From Pseudomonas entomophila (GTDB taxonomy: Bacteria; Pseudomonadota; Gammaproteobacteria; Pseudomonadales; Pseudomonadaceae): 64,000 nucleotides of DNA. The notes beneath the pieces were generated by a model. It saw nothing but the letters and a program-made list of their open reading frames with translations. It ran no database searches and was not told the origin of the DNA. Location: the NCBI RefSeq assembly GCF_013523125.1, contig NZ_JAAMQJ010000001.1, positions 186,001 to 250,000 on the forward strand, read 5' to 3'. Position numbers and translations under genes: made by a program. Below, in pieces: positions 25,903 through 34,687 of this stretch; within the stretch, counting starts at the first letter, position 1, and every line of letters starts with the position of its first letter.

Positions 25903-26805
25903 GTGCACCCCACCACGCTTTATGTAGTCGGCAATGGATTCGACCTGTGGCACGGCATTCCATCGGGCCTCGGACAGTTCAAGGAGTATGTCCTGGCCAC
26001 AGACCGGGACATTCATCGCGAGGTCGAGGACTACCTTCCAGCCGGAGACGACTGGTGCGACTTGGAATTAGCCCTGGCTGAACTGGATGCCGATATGCTG
26101 GTCGACAACTTGGGGCACTTCATGGGGGCCTATGGTGCCGAGGACTGGAGTGATTCAGGGCACCACGACTTTCAGTACGAGGTGGGGAACGTCGTCGAGC
26201 GACTGTCCAAGGGGCTTCGGACGCGCTTTGCCGAATGGATCCGAGACTTGCCCATCCCGACACACGACACCGCCCCGCGACGGCTTGCGACGCTGGATCC
26301 ACAGGCGCTGTTCCTGACCTTCAACTACACGAGCACGTTGGACACTCTCTATGGCATCGATCTGGCACGTGTTCTGCACATCCACGGCCGATCCGATGCG
26401 GCAGACGATGAGTTGGTCTTGGGCCACGCCTGGAATCCCCAATCCCGCCCCTCGCTCAACGACCGTCCGGATATCGAGGAGATCGATACCCGGGTGGCTG
26501 AAGCCAACGACATCATCGACGACTACTTCTCAGCCACCTTCAAGCGTTCCGAGGAACTGATCGCCCAGCATAGGACGTTTTTTCAGGCGTTGGGAGCCAT
26601 CCAGAAGGTCGTCGTGCTTGGCCACTCTCTGTCCCCCGTGGATGCGATCTACTTCCAGGCGCTCCTTCAGCAGCCCAGCGTTGCCGCGGCGCGATGGACA
26701 GTCGCATGCCGCAGCAAACAAGAGTGGCCTGATAAGGAACAACGGCTCGTCGCCCTGGGTTTGTGGCCGGGTGCTGGACAGCCATCTTCTTGGGACGCAC
26801 TGTAG
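25903..26805 (+). CDS. AbiH family abortive infection protein
   Basis: 300 residues from GTG 25903, preferred over ATG 25861 because TAAGGAG lies 8 bases before it and the AbiH motif then starts at once. Motifs are YVVGNGFDLWHG (7-18), FLTFNYTSTLDTLY, LHIHGR and VVLGHSLSP.D, the AbiH signature: a nucleotide-binding-like N-terminus and conserved HxHG and GHS motifs. AbiH from Lactococcus blocks phage growth; the mechanism is unknown. It is divergent from the SMC/DUF3800 operon and shares its AT-rich control region. Confidence 0.88.
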   Translation: MHPTTLYVVGNGFDLWHGIPSGLGQFKEYVLATDRDIHREVEDYLPAGDDWCDLELALAELDADMLVDNLGHFMGAYGAEDWSDSGHHDFQYEVGNVVERLSKGLRTRFAEWIRDLPIPTHDTAPRRLATLDPQALFLTFNYTSTLDTLYGIDLARVLHIHGRSDAADDELVLGHAWNPQSRPSLNDRPDIEEIDTRVAEANDIIDDYFSATFKRSEELIAQHRTFFQALGAIQKVVVLGHSLSPVDAIYFQALLQQPSVAAARWTVACRSKQEWPDKEQRLVALGLWPGAGQPSSWDAL

Positions 26806-26941
26806 AACAAAGCGTCGTTCGCTCCTGTATTTGCGGATCGCTGCGCACCTAATCCGGTCGGCCCCAGTTCCTATTGTTTGTGGCCTAAAGCAGCCCTGAT
26901 CTCCACGATCAAGCCATTGCTGATTTCACAGGAATGGCGCG
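26806..26941 (+). promoter_or_regulatory. Promoter region of second conjugation operon
   Basis: 136 bases between abiH and the RAQPRD gene. It contains ATTGTTTG at 26873-26880, 69 bases before ATG 26942. The inverted pair CTGATCTC...GATCAAG downstream may form a small hairpin. Confidence 0.5.
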
Positions 26942-27322
26942 ATGTTGGCTCCGATCTGGCTGCGCGCCGCGCATCGCGGCGTGCCCACTTTTCTCGTGAC
27001 GGCCCTCCTGCTGGGCCAGTCCCCGATGGCGTTGGCCGAGCCCCCCACGCAGCGCCAGGAACTGGTCGCGGCGCTGCGCCAGCTCGACGCGCTGGAGCGC
27101 ACCGTCGCCGACAGCGCCGCGCATGCCCCCATCCAGCCGGGAGAGCGCTACCACTTCGATTACCCGCGGCTGCTGGCTGACCTAGCGCGCGTGCGCGCCG
27201 GTATCCAGGCCCACCTCTCACCTTCGCGTGCCCAGCCGCGCGACCCCTCCGAACTGGCCGGCGACTACCGCACTGAGCGGGCCGTCGAGCCATCGCCGAC
27301 GACCGCGGAGGTCAAGCCATGA
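26942..27322 (+). CDS. RAQPRD family integrative conjugative element protein
   Basis: 126 residues from ATG 26942 (CAGGAATGGCGCG upstream). A signal peptide (cleavage near ALAEP, residue 32) leads to a helical periplasmic protein, and the family's namesake RAQPRD stands at residues 96-101. RAQPRD proteins are encoded at the start of the second conjugation block in this ICE class, probably in the periplasmic part of the mating channel. Its end overlaps the next gene by 4 bases. Confidence 0.95.
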   Translation: MLAPIWLRAAHRGVPTFLVTALLLGQSPMALAEPPTQRQELVAALRQLDALERTVADSAAHAPIQPGERYHFDYPRLLADLARVRAGIQAHLSPSRAQPRDPSELAGDYRTERAVEPSPTTAEVKP

Positions 27323-27552
27323 ACGGCGCCCAGGTCTCGGCATTTCAAGCCAACAGCGGCATCGCGCCTTCCGCGATGGCGACCGTCTTGGTCGGCGTCG
27401 TGTTCGCGGTCCTGCTCGTCTGGGGCGTCTGGGCCATCCGAACGGCCTACGTGGGGTGGTCCGAGAGCCACCTCAACCAGCGCCAGTTCCTCGGCGTCTG
27501 CATCCGCTTCGTCGCGATGTACCTCGTCCTGAGTTTCTTCCTCCTCTCCTGA
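27319..27552 (+). CDS. Integrating conjugative element protein TIGR03758 (DUF3262)
   Basis: 77 residues from ATG 27319. Two membrane segments (about 18-38 and 55-75) with a short loop give a small pilin-like inner-membrane protein. Size, topology and position between RAQPRD and TIGR03745 match TIGR03758. A pilus or channel subunit role is likely but unproved. Overlaps the RAQPRD gene by 4 bases. Confidence 0.88.
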   Translation: MNGAQVSAFQANSGIAPSAMATVLVGVVFAVLLVWGVWAIRTAYVGWSESHLNQRQFLGVCIRFVAMYLVLSFFLLS

Positions 27553-27568
27553 CCTGAAAGGCCTGACC

Positions 27569-27928
27569 ATGCAAAACCGCATCCTCACTTCCCGTTTTGT
27601 CCAGCGCGCCACCGTGGCTCTGGGCGCCGCCGCGCTGCCCGCGCTGTCGTTCGCGCAGGGGTTGCCGCAACTGGAGAACCCGACCCGCGGCACGGGCAAC
27701 GGCATCATGGAAACGATCAGGAACTACGGCTACGACATCATCATGCTCGTGGCCCTGCTGGTTGTGGCGTCGATGTTCATTGGCGTGTGCTACCACGCCT
27801 ACGGCACCTACGCGGAAATCCACACTGGTCGCAAAACCTGGGGCCAATTCGGCCTCACGGTCGCCATCGGCGCGGTGCTGCTCGTGATCGGCATCTGGCT
27901 GCTCACCGAAGCCACCGGCATCCTGTAA
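27569..27928 (+). CDS. Integrating conjugative element protein TIGR03745 (pilin-like)
   Basis: 119 residues from ATG 27569 (CTGAAAGG upstream). A signal-like segment ends at LSFAQGLP (about 28), followed by two membrane segments (about 55-75 and 92-112). This resembles a VirB2/TraA-type pilin with two transmembrane helices, and the position matches TIGR03745. It is likely the main subunit of the conjugative pilus, by family placement rather than by a specific motif. Confidence 0.88.
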   Translation: MQNRILTSRFVQRATVALGAAALPALSFAQGLPQLENPTRGTGNGIMETIRNYGYDIIMLVALLVVASMFIGVCYHAYGTYAEIHTGRKTWGQFGLTVAIGAVLLVIGIWLLTEATGIL

Positions 27929-27940
27929 GGCGAGGCCGGT

Positions 27941-28351
27941 ATGTCCGAGCAGCAGCACGTCCGTGCTGACGGGACGGTCACGTTCCTTCCGCACCGGCTC
28001 AACCGCCATCCCGTTGTCGTGCGCGGCCTCACCGCCGACGAGCTGTGGATCTGCTGCGGCCTGTCCGGCGCCGCCGGCCTGCTGGTCGGTGCGCCGCTGT
28101 CCTGGGTGTTCCGCACGATCGCGCTCGCGCCCACGTTCGTCGTGCTGGGCGTGGCCTTCGGCGTGTTCATCGGGGGCGGCATCCTGCGTCGCCTCAAGCG
28201 TGGGCGTCCCGACACCTGGCTGTATCGGCAACTCCAGTGGCGCATCGCCACGCGCTATCCGCTGGTGGCGGGCTGGGTGGGCGGCCATGTGCTGATCTCA
28301 CGCTCCGGCTTCTGGACCACCCGAAGGTCTGCTGCAAGGGGGGCACGATGA
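27941..28351 (+). CDS. Integrating conjugative element protein TIGR03750 (DUF3487)
   Basis: 136 residues from ATG 27941 (GAGGCCGG upstream). The conserved TVTFLPHRLNRHPVVVRGLTADEL opens the protein, then come two membrane segments (about 42-62 and 65-85) and a basic C-terminus. TraL/VirB3-like topology: an inner-membrane component beside the ATPase. Its end overlaps the following gene by 4 bases. Confidence 0.88.
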   Translation: MSEQQHVRADGTVTFLPHRLNRHPVVVRGLTADELWICCGLSGAAGLLVGAPLSWVFRTIALAPTFVVLGVAFGVFIGGGILRRLKRGRPDTWLYRQLQWRIATRYPLVAGWVGGHVLISRSGFWTTRRSAARGAR

Positions 28352-29037
28352 GCCGCTTCAAGAACGAGATCACCCATCTGCAGGCGCACATCAAGACGCT
28401 TCGCCTGGGTGCTGGCGCGCTGGTCATCGTCGCCCTGGTCATGGGCGGCGGCTGGTGGAGCGCTCCGCGCGACCTGACCATCCACGTCCCGCCTGATCTG
28501 CGCTCCGGCAGTACCCGCAAGTGGTGGGAAGTGCCGCCCGAATCGGTCTATGCGTTCACGTTCTACGTGTTTCAGACCCTCAACCGCTGGCCGACGAATG
28601 GCGAAGAGGACTATGCGCGTAATCTCCACACGCTCTCGCCGTACCTCACCCCATCCTGCCAGGCCTTCCTGCGGGCGGACTACGACTATCGCCGCTCCAC
28701 GGGCGAGCTGCGTCAGCGCGTGCGCGGCATCTACGAAATCCCCGGTCGCGGCTACGGTGACGACCCCACGGCGCGCGTGCGCGTGGTGTCCGACCGCGAC
28801 TGGGTGGTGACGCTGGACATCACCGCAGACGAGTACTACGGGGCGGAACAAGTCAAGCGGGCTTTGGTGCGCTACCCCGTGAAAGTCACGCGGGTGGACA
28901 TCGATCCCGCTCGCAATCCGTTTGGCCTGGCGCTCGACTGCTACGAGGGTGCGCCCCAGCGCATCAGCACACCGGAGCCGTCGCGCCCGGCACCTGGCGG
29001 CCTGTCTCCGCAAGCGCCTCAAGGAGAAACCCCATGA
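28348..29037 (+). CDS. Integrating conjugative element protein TIGR03746 (DUF2895, TraE/VirB8-like)
   Basis: 229 residues from ATG 28348. One N-terminal membrane segment (about 19-38) precedes a periplasmic domain with FTFYVFQTLNRWPTNGEEDYARN and a mixed strand region, in the style of VirB8/TraE channel proteins. The tail is proline-rich. It should be part of the inner-membrane complex of the secretion system. The stop overlaps the next start. Confidence 0.88.
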   Translation: MSRFKNEITHLQAHIKTLRLGAGALVIVALVMGGGWWSAPRDLTIHVPPDLRSGSTRKWWEVPPESVYAFTFYVFQTLNRWPTNGEEDYARNLHTLSPYLTPSCQAFLRADYDYRRSTGELRQRVRGIYEIPGRGYGDDPTARVRVVSDRDWVVTLDITADEYYGAEQVKRALVRYPVKVTRVDIDPARNPFGLALDCYEGAPQRISTPEPSRPAPGGLSPQAPQGETP

Positions 29038-29951
29038 AGCACCTTGTACTCGCACTGCTGGGGCTGCTGGCCGTCGCCTCGGCTCCTTTTGCCCAGGCCG
29101 TGGAGATCCTTCGCTGGGAACGCATGCCCCTGGCCGTGCCCCTGCGTGTCGGGCAGGAGCGCGTCGTGTTTATCAACCGGAACGTCCGCGTGGGCGTGCC
29201 CGCGGGCGTCGGCGAGCGCTTGCGGGTGCAGAGTGCGGGCGGCGCGGTGTACCTGCGCGCGAGCGAGCCGATCGAGCCCACACGGCTGCAATTGCAGGAT
29301 GCCGACACGGGCGCGCTGATTCTGCTCGATATCGCGGCCGAGCCGGCCAAGGACGGCGAAGCCGAGTTGGAGCCGGTGCGCATCGTCGAGGGCGACAGCG
29401 CCCCGACGCGCTATGGCGATCAAGCCGACGGAGCAGACGACGCCCCGGCGCGCGCCCAGGACCAGGCAGGCGCGCGGGCAGCGCGGCGTGAAACCCCGGT
29501 TCCGGTCGTGCTGACGCGCTTCGCCGCGCAGAACCTCTACGCACCGCTGCGCACCGTGGAGCCGCTGCCGGGCGTCATGCGGGTGAACCTGCGCCGCGAT
29601 CTCGACCTCGGCACGCTGGTGCCGACGCTGCCGGTGCGCGCAGTTGCGCTCGCCTCGTGGCGTCTGGAAGACCAGTGGGTCACAGCCGTGCGCCTCACCA
29701 ATAGCAGCGGCGGCTGGATCACCCTGGACCCGCGCGTGTTGCAGGGCGATTTCCTCACCGCCACCTTCCAGCACGAAGCACTCGGCCCGCGCGGGACGCC
29801 AGAGGACACGACCGTCCTGTACTTGGTGACGCGGGGGCACGGCCTCGCGCAATCGCTGCTGCCGGCGATCAACCGCTTCGACCCAGCCGTGCATCTGCCG
29901 CAGCCCGAAGCCGAGGCCACCGACGACAAGGAGGCCCGCCATGCGCAGTAA
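29034..29951 (+). CDS. Integrating conjugative element protein TIGR03749 (DUF3438, TraK/VirB9-like)
   Basis: 305 residues from ATG 29034. A signal peptide (cleavage near FAQAVE, about 22) is followed by a beta-rich N-terminal domain (LRWERMPLAVPLRVGQERVVFI), a charged linker and a beta-rich C-terminal domain (ALASWRLEDQWVTAVRLTNSSGGWITLDPR). This fits TraK/VirB9-type outer-membrane-complex proteins and TIGR03749. It overlaps the following gene by 11 bases. Confidence 0.88.
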   Translation: MKHLVLALLGLLAVASAPFAQAVEILRWERMPLAVPLRVGQERVVFINRNVRVGVPAGVGERLRVQSAGGAVYLRASEPIEPTRLQLQDADTGALILLDIAAEPAKDGEAELEPVRIVEGDSAPTRYGDQADGADDAPARAQDQAGARAARRETPVPVVLTRFAAQNLYAPLRTVEPLPGVMRVNLRRDLDLGTLVPTLPVRAVALASWRLEDQWVTAVRLTNSSGGWITLDPRVLQGDFLTATFQHEALGPRGTPEDTTVLYLVTRGHGLAQSLLPAINRFDPAVHLPQPEAEATDDKEARHAQ

Positions 29952-31371
29952 CGGACTCCTGAAGTGGTTAATGATCCCCGTGGCCCTGCTGGTGCTGTTC
30001 GTCGCCATCCGGCTGTTTTCGGGTGGAGGCTCGTCGGCGCCGCCCGCTGCGGATGCCGGCGCCAAGCTCACGCCGGAGGAGATGAAGGCGCTGGGCATCG
30101 AGGGCGATACCCCCCGCGATACCGTGGCGACGCTCGTGGCGCAAGTGAAGCAGTTGCGCACCGAACTGCAGACGGCGCTGTCCGACAACAAGTCCCAGCG
30201 CGAAGAGAACCAGCGCCTGCGCCAACGCGAGAACTCGATCGACCAGCGCATCAATTCGGCGCTGGAGACCGAGCGCTCCAACCTGCGCCGCGACCAGCAG
30301 CAGGCAGCCAGCGAACGCCAGCAGACCGAGGGACTGCTCGCCGACCTGCAGCGGCGCCTGGAAGGCATCGGCGGGCGCGGCGGCGGCCACGCCGATCTAC
30401 CCGTGGGCCTGGGGCTGCGTAACGGCGACGAGGCAGGCATGGAAGGCGGCGTGCGCTGGGTCGAGCCGGACGACGCGAAGCCCGCTGATGGGCGTAACGG
30501 CAGTCGCGGCACGGGTGGCGGCATGAGCTTTCCGACGAGCTTCGGCCCCGCGCAGAGCACGCTGGAAACCACGGCACAAACCGTGGCGAACGCGGGCGCC
30601 CGCGCCGCAGGCGTCAAGAGCGCCAAGCCGGTCTATACGGTGCCGACCAACTCGACGCTGATGGGATCGGTGGCAATGACGGCGCTGATCGGCCGCGTGC
30701 CGATCGACGGTACGGTCAACGATCCGTATCCGTTCAAAGTCCTGGTCGGTCCCGACAATCTCACGGCAAACGGTATCGACATTCCCGACGTGGCGGGCGC
30801 CGTGTTTTCCGGCACGGCCTCGGGCGACTGGACGCTCTCTTGCGTGCGCGGCCAGGTGCGCAGCATCACCTTTGTGTTCCATGACGGGACCATTCGGACG
30901 ATTCCCGAAGACCGCGACGGCAACCAGCAGAACAACCAGCAGCAGAACTCTCAAAGTGGGGGCCTGGGCTGGATCAGCGATCCCTATGGCATTCCCTGCG
31001 TCAGCGGAGAGCGGCGCAGCAACGCCCAGCAGTACCTCGGTTCGCAGGCGCTGATCACCGCGGCGGGTGCTGGCGTGGCCTCGCTCATCGACAGCGACAG
31101 CGGTCAGATGTCCTACGTGGGCGCAGACGGTTCCATCGGCAGCGTCGGCATTTCCAGCAACGAGGCCGTAGGTCGCATCCTGGCCGGTGGCGTGCGCGAC
31201 ATGGCCGATTGGGTGAACAAGTTGTACGGCCAGGCCTTCGCCGCCGTCTATGTCCAACCCGGCGCAAAGGTCGCCGTCCACCTCGAAAAGCCGCTCGCCA
31301 TCGATTTCGATCCCGAAGGTCGCAAGGTCGATCACCGTGCAGGAGAAAGCCATGCTCTCGAACTTGAATAA
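29941..31371 (+). CDS. Integrating conjugative element protein TIGR03752 (TraB/VirB10-like)
   Basis: 476 residues from ATG 29941. One N-terminal membrane segment (about 9-25), a coiled coil (about 55-130, rich in RxELxxALSDNK and RRDQQQ patterns), a Gly/Arg-rich linker, then a C-terminal beta domain (VPTNSTLMGSVAMTALIGRVPIDG, later GSQALITAAGAGVASLI). These are the parts of TraB/VirB10 proteins, which span both membranes and form the channel's core. The match to TIGR03752 is clear by layout and position. Confidence 0.9.
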   Translation: MRSNGLLKWLMIPVALLVLFVAIRLFSGGGSSAPPAADAGAKLTPEEMKALGIEGDTPRDTVATLVAQVKQLRTELQTALSDNKSQREENQRLRQRENSIDQRINSALETERSNLRRDQQQAASERQQTEGLLADLQRRLEGIGGRGGGHADLPVGLGLRNGDEAGMEGGVRWVEPDDAKPADGRNGSRGTGGGMSFPTSFGPAQSTLETTAQTVANAGARAAGVKSAKPVYTVPTNSTLMGSVAMTALIGRVPIDGTVNDPYPFKVLVGPDNLTANGIDIPDVAGAVFSGTASGDWTLSCVRGQVRSITFVFHDGTIRTIPEDRDGNQQNNQQQNSQSGGLGWISDPYGIPCVSGERRSNAQQYLGSQALITAAGAGVASLIDSDSGQMSYVGADGSIGSVGISSNEAVGRILAGGVRDMADWVNKLYGQAFAAVYVQPGAKVAVHLEKPLAIDFDPEGRKVDHRAGESHALELE

Positions 31372-31792
31372 GGGCCTGGCGCTGGCCCTTGCCGTCGCGG
31401 TGCTCGGCGGCTGCGCCACCAGCAAGGAAAAGCTGCTGCCCCACGGCGACAGCACGATGATGGACATCTGGCAGCAGAACGCCGGTGACGGCGGCGGTGG
31501 CGCCGGCCAGGTGGCACGCAGGCAATTGCTCGACGCGCGCCAGAGCCTGCGCCGGCCGCTGACCGAGATGGATGTACAGGCCGCGCCCGCCGAGCAGATG
31601 CGCTACACGCGCACAGCGCGCAACGAGGTCTATCGCCAGTTCCAGCGCCTGCCGAATCCCGACCTGGTGATGTACGTGTACCCGCACCTGGCAGGCACGG
31701 ACCCGGTGCCCGTGCCGGGCTATACGACGGTTTTTCCCTTGTACCAGCGCGTGCAGTACGCCATGCCGGGCGAGCGCGTGGAGGACTACTGA
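31352..31792 (+). CDS. Integrating conjugative element lipoprotein TIGR03751 (VirB7/TraV-like)
   Basis: 146 residues from ATG 31352, inside the end of the previous gene (20-base overlap, AGGAG upstream). The lipobox VLGGC gives a lipidated Cys at about residue 21. The mature part (QNAGDGG.., later YTRTARNEVYRQFQRLPNPDLVMYVYPHLAGTDPVPVPGY) is typical of TIGR03751. A small outer-membrane lipoprotein that stabilises the channel is the likely role. The TGA overlaps the next ATG. Confidence 0.9.
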   Translation: MLSNLNKGLALALAVAVLGGCATSKEKLLPHGDSTMMDIWQQNAGDGGGGAGQVARRQLLDARQSLRRPLTEMDVQAAPAEQMRYTRTARNEVYRQFQRLPNPDLVMYVYPHLAGTDPVPVPGYTTVFPLYQRVQYAMPGERVEDY

Positions 31793-34674
31793 TGCGCTGG
31801 AAACTCCCCTGGCACAAGTCGGCCGCGCCGAAGCTGGCCGCATCCGGCGCAGGCGATGACGAGCGGCCGGAGGGCTGGCAACGCCACGTCGAGGCCTTGC
31901 GCCAGGCCGGCATCCCAGAACCCGGCACGGCGGTCCATGGCCGCAGGCCGGCGACCGTGGCCGACGAGCAGGCGCTGTACGACGTCGCGCCGTCGTTCGC
32001 GGAATTCCTGCCCTGGGTGGAGTTCCTGCCCGATTCGAAGTCCATGCTGCTGGAAGACGGGCAATCGGTCGCGGCATTCTACGAGCTGGTGCCGCTGGGC
32101 ACCGAGGGCCGGGAACCCGGCTGGCTCGCGCATGCCCGCGACGCCTTGGAGAACGCGCTCCAGGACTCGTTCGATGAACTGGACGAGAACCCCTGGGTAC
32201 TCCAGCTCTACGCCCAGGACGAACCCAGCTTCGACCAGTACATGCAGACCCTGCGCGACTACGTGCAGCCGCGCGCCCGCAATACGGCTTTCACCGAGTT
32301 CTACCTTCGCTTCTTCGGACACCACCTGCGCGCGGTAGCGAAGCCGGGCGGGCTGTTCGAGGACACGGTGGTCACGCGGCTGCGTTGGCGCGGCCAGACG
32401 CGGCGCGTGCGCATGGTCGTCTATCGCCGGGCCACCGGGCAGGCGAGCCGCCGCGGCCAGACGCCCGAGCAGATGCTGAACATCGTCTGTGATCGCCTGT
32501 GTGGCGGGCTGGCGAACGCCGGCATCCAGGCCCGGCGCATGGTCGCGGCCGACGTCCATGACTGGCTACTGCGGTGGTTTAACCCGCGTCCCACGCTGCT
32601 CGGCCCTGGGGTCGAGGACCGCGAACGCTTCTATGCGCTGGCACGCTACCCCGACGAGACAGAAGACGGTGAGATCGAGCTGGCGAGCGGACGGGATTTC
32701 AGCCAGCGGCTTTTCTTCAGCCAGCCACGTTCGGACGCGGAGCACGGCACCTGGCACTTCGACGGCATGCCGCATCGTGTGCTGGTCACTGACCGGCTGC
32801 GCATGCCGCCCGGCACGGGGCATTTGACTGGCGAAACTCGCAAAGGCGATGCGATCAATACGCTGTTCGATCAGATGCCCGAGGACACGACGATGTGTCT
32901 GACCATGGTGGCGACCCCCCAGGACATCCTCGAATCGCACCTGAACCACCTGGCGAAGAAGGCAGTCGGCGAAACACTGGCATCGGAACAGACGCTCAAG
33001 GATGTGCAGGAGGCCCGCTCGCTGATCGGCAGCGCGCACAAGCTGTACCGGGGAACACTGGCGTTCTATTTGCGCGGCCGGGATGAAGCCGAACTGGACC
33101 GGCGCGGCCTTGATCTGGCGAACGTGATGCTTAACGCCGGTTTGCAGCCCGTGCGCGAGGACGATGAAGTCGCGCCTTTGAACAGTTATCTGCGCTGGCT
33201 GCCGTGCTGCTACAACCCGAGCCAGGATCGACGGAACTGGTTCACCCAACTGATGTTCGCCCAGCACGTGGCGAACCTCTCACCGGCCTGGGGCCGCAGC
33301 CAGGGCACGGGCCATCCGGGTAATACGTTCTTCAATCGAGGCGGCGGGCCGATCACCTTTGACCCGCTCAACCGCCTGGATCGGCAGATGAACGCGCACC
33401 TGTTCCTGTTCGGCCCCACCGGCTCCGGCAAAAGCGCAACGCTCAACAACCTCTTGAACCAGGTCACGGCCATCTACCGGCCGCGCCTCTTCATCGTGGA
33501 AGCCGGCAACAGCTTCGGCTTGTTCAGCGATTTCGCCAAGCGCCTGGGCCTGACTGTGAACCGGGTCAAGCTGGCCCCTGGCTCGGGCATCAGCCTGGCG
33601 CCGTTCGCCGACGCGCGTCGGCTGATCGAAACGCCGAGCGACGTGCAGACGCTGGATGCCGATGTGCTGGACGAGGACATGCCACCCGATGCATCGGCCA
33701 TGGAAGCGGACGAGCAGCGCGACGTACTCGGCGAGTTGGAAATCACCGCACGGCTGATGATCACCGGCGGCGAGGATAAAGAAGAGGCCCGGATGACGCG
33801 GGCCGATCGCTCGCTCATCCGCCAGTGCATCCTCGACGCCGCCGAGCATTGCGTGGCCGAGAAGCGCACGGTGCTCACGCGCGACGTGCGCAACGCGCTG
33901 CGCGAGCGCGGCCAGGACCCAACGCTGCCAGAGATGCGGCGCGTGCGGCTGCTGGAGATGGCAGATGCCATGGACATGTTCTGTCAAGGCACCGATGGCG
34001 AAATGTTCGACCGCGACGGCACGCCGTGGCCCGAGGCCGACATCACCCTGGTCGATCTGGCGACCTATGCCCGCGAAGGCTACAACGCGCAGCTTTCCAT
34101 CGCCTACATCAGCCTGATCAGCACGGTGAACAACATCGCCGAGCGCGACCAGTACCTGGGCCGCCCGATCATCAACGTGACCGATGAAGGGCACATCATC
34201 ACCAAGAACCCGCTGCTCGCGCCCTACGTCGTGAAGATCACGAAGATGTGGCGCAAGTTGGGTGCCTGGTTTTGGCTCGCGACGCAGAATATCGACGATC
34301 TGCCGCGCGCCGCGGAACCCATGCTCAACATGATCGAGTGGTGGATCTGCCTGTCGATGCCGCCGGACGAGGTAGAGAAGATCGCCCGGTTCCGCGAACT
34401 CTCGCCCGCGCAGAAAGCGCTGATGCTTTCGGCGCGCAAAGAGGCGGGGAAATTCACCGAGGGCGTCATCCTCTCCAAGAGCATGGAAGTGCTGTTCCGC
34501 GCCGTGCCGCCGAGCCTGTACCTCGCGCTCGCGCAAACCGAACCCGAAGAGAAGGCAGAGCGCTACCAGCTCATGCAGCAATACGGCTGCACCGAGCTGG
34601 AAGCAGCTTTCAAGGTCGCCGAGAAGATCGACCAGGCACGCGGCATCGAGTCGCCGGCCTTGGAACTGTCGTAA
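31792..34674 (+). CDS. traC: TraC/VirB4-like conjugative ATPase (TIGR03744)
   Basis: 960 residues from ATG 31792, sharing one base with the previous stop. Walker A GPTGSGKS is near 541-548 and Walker B-like INVTDEGH near 789-796. The long N-terminal domain holds the family's WRGQTRRVRMV and similar stretches. TIGR03744 proteins are the VirB4/TraC ATPases of these ICEs and drive pilus assembly and DNA transfer from the inner membrane's cytoplasmic side. Long antisense frames over this gene are codon-bias shadows. Confidence 0.93.
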   Translation: MRWKLPWHKSAAPKLAASGAGDDERPEGWQRHVEALRQAGIPEPGTAVHGRRPATVADEQALYDVAPSFAEFLPWVEFLPDSKSMLLEDGQSVAAFYELVPLGTEGREPGWLAHARDALENALQDSFDELDENPWVLQLYAQDEPSFDQYMQTLRDYVQPRARNTAFTEFYLRFFGHHLRAVAKPGGLFEDTVVTRLRWRGQTRRVRMVVYRRATGQASRRGQTPEQMLNIVCDRLCGGLANAGIQARRMVAADVHDWLLRWFNPRPTLLGPGVEDRERFYALARYPDETEDGEIELASGRDFSQRLFFSQPRSDAEHGTWHFDGMPHRVLVTDRLRMPPGTGHLTGETRKGDAINTLFDQMPEDTTMCLTMVATPQDILESHLNHLAKKAVGETLASEQTLKDVQEARSLIGSAHKLYRGTLAFYLRGRDEAELDRRGLDLANVMLNAGLQPVREDDEVAPLNSYLRWLPCCYNPSQDRRNWFTQLMFAQHVANLSPAWGRSQGTGHPGNTFFNRGGGPITFDPLNRLDRQMNAHLFLFGPTGSGKSATLNNLLNQVTAIYRPRLFIVEAGNSFGLFSDFAKRLGLTVNRVKLAPGSGISLAPFADARRLIETPSDVQTLDADVLDEDMPPDASAMEADEQRDVLGELEITARLMITGGEDKEEARMTRADRSLIRQCILDAAEHCVAEKRTVLTRDVRNALRERGQDPTLPEMRRVRLLEMADAMDMFCQGTDGEMFDRDGTPWPEADITLVDLATYAREGYNAQLSIAYISLISTVNNIAERDQYLGRPIINVTDEGHIITKNPLLAPYVVKITKMWRKLGAWFWLATQNIDDLPRAAEPMLNMIEWWICLSMPPDEVEKIARFRELSPAQKALMLSARKEAGKFTEGVILSKSMEVLFRAVPPSLYLALAQTEPEEKAERYQLMQQYGCTELEAAFKVAEKIDQARGIESPALELS

Positions 34675-34687
34675 GCCGGAGAACACC

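Noticed and set aside
29019..30626. Long open frame (535 codons) on the - strand
   Set aside because: Antisense to the TIGR03749 and TIGR03752 genes; no ribosome site and no recognisable domain.
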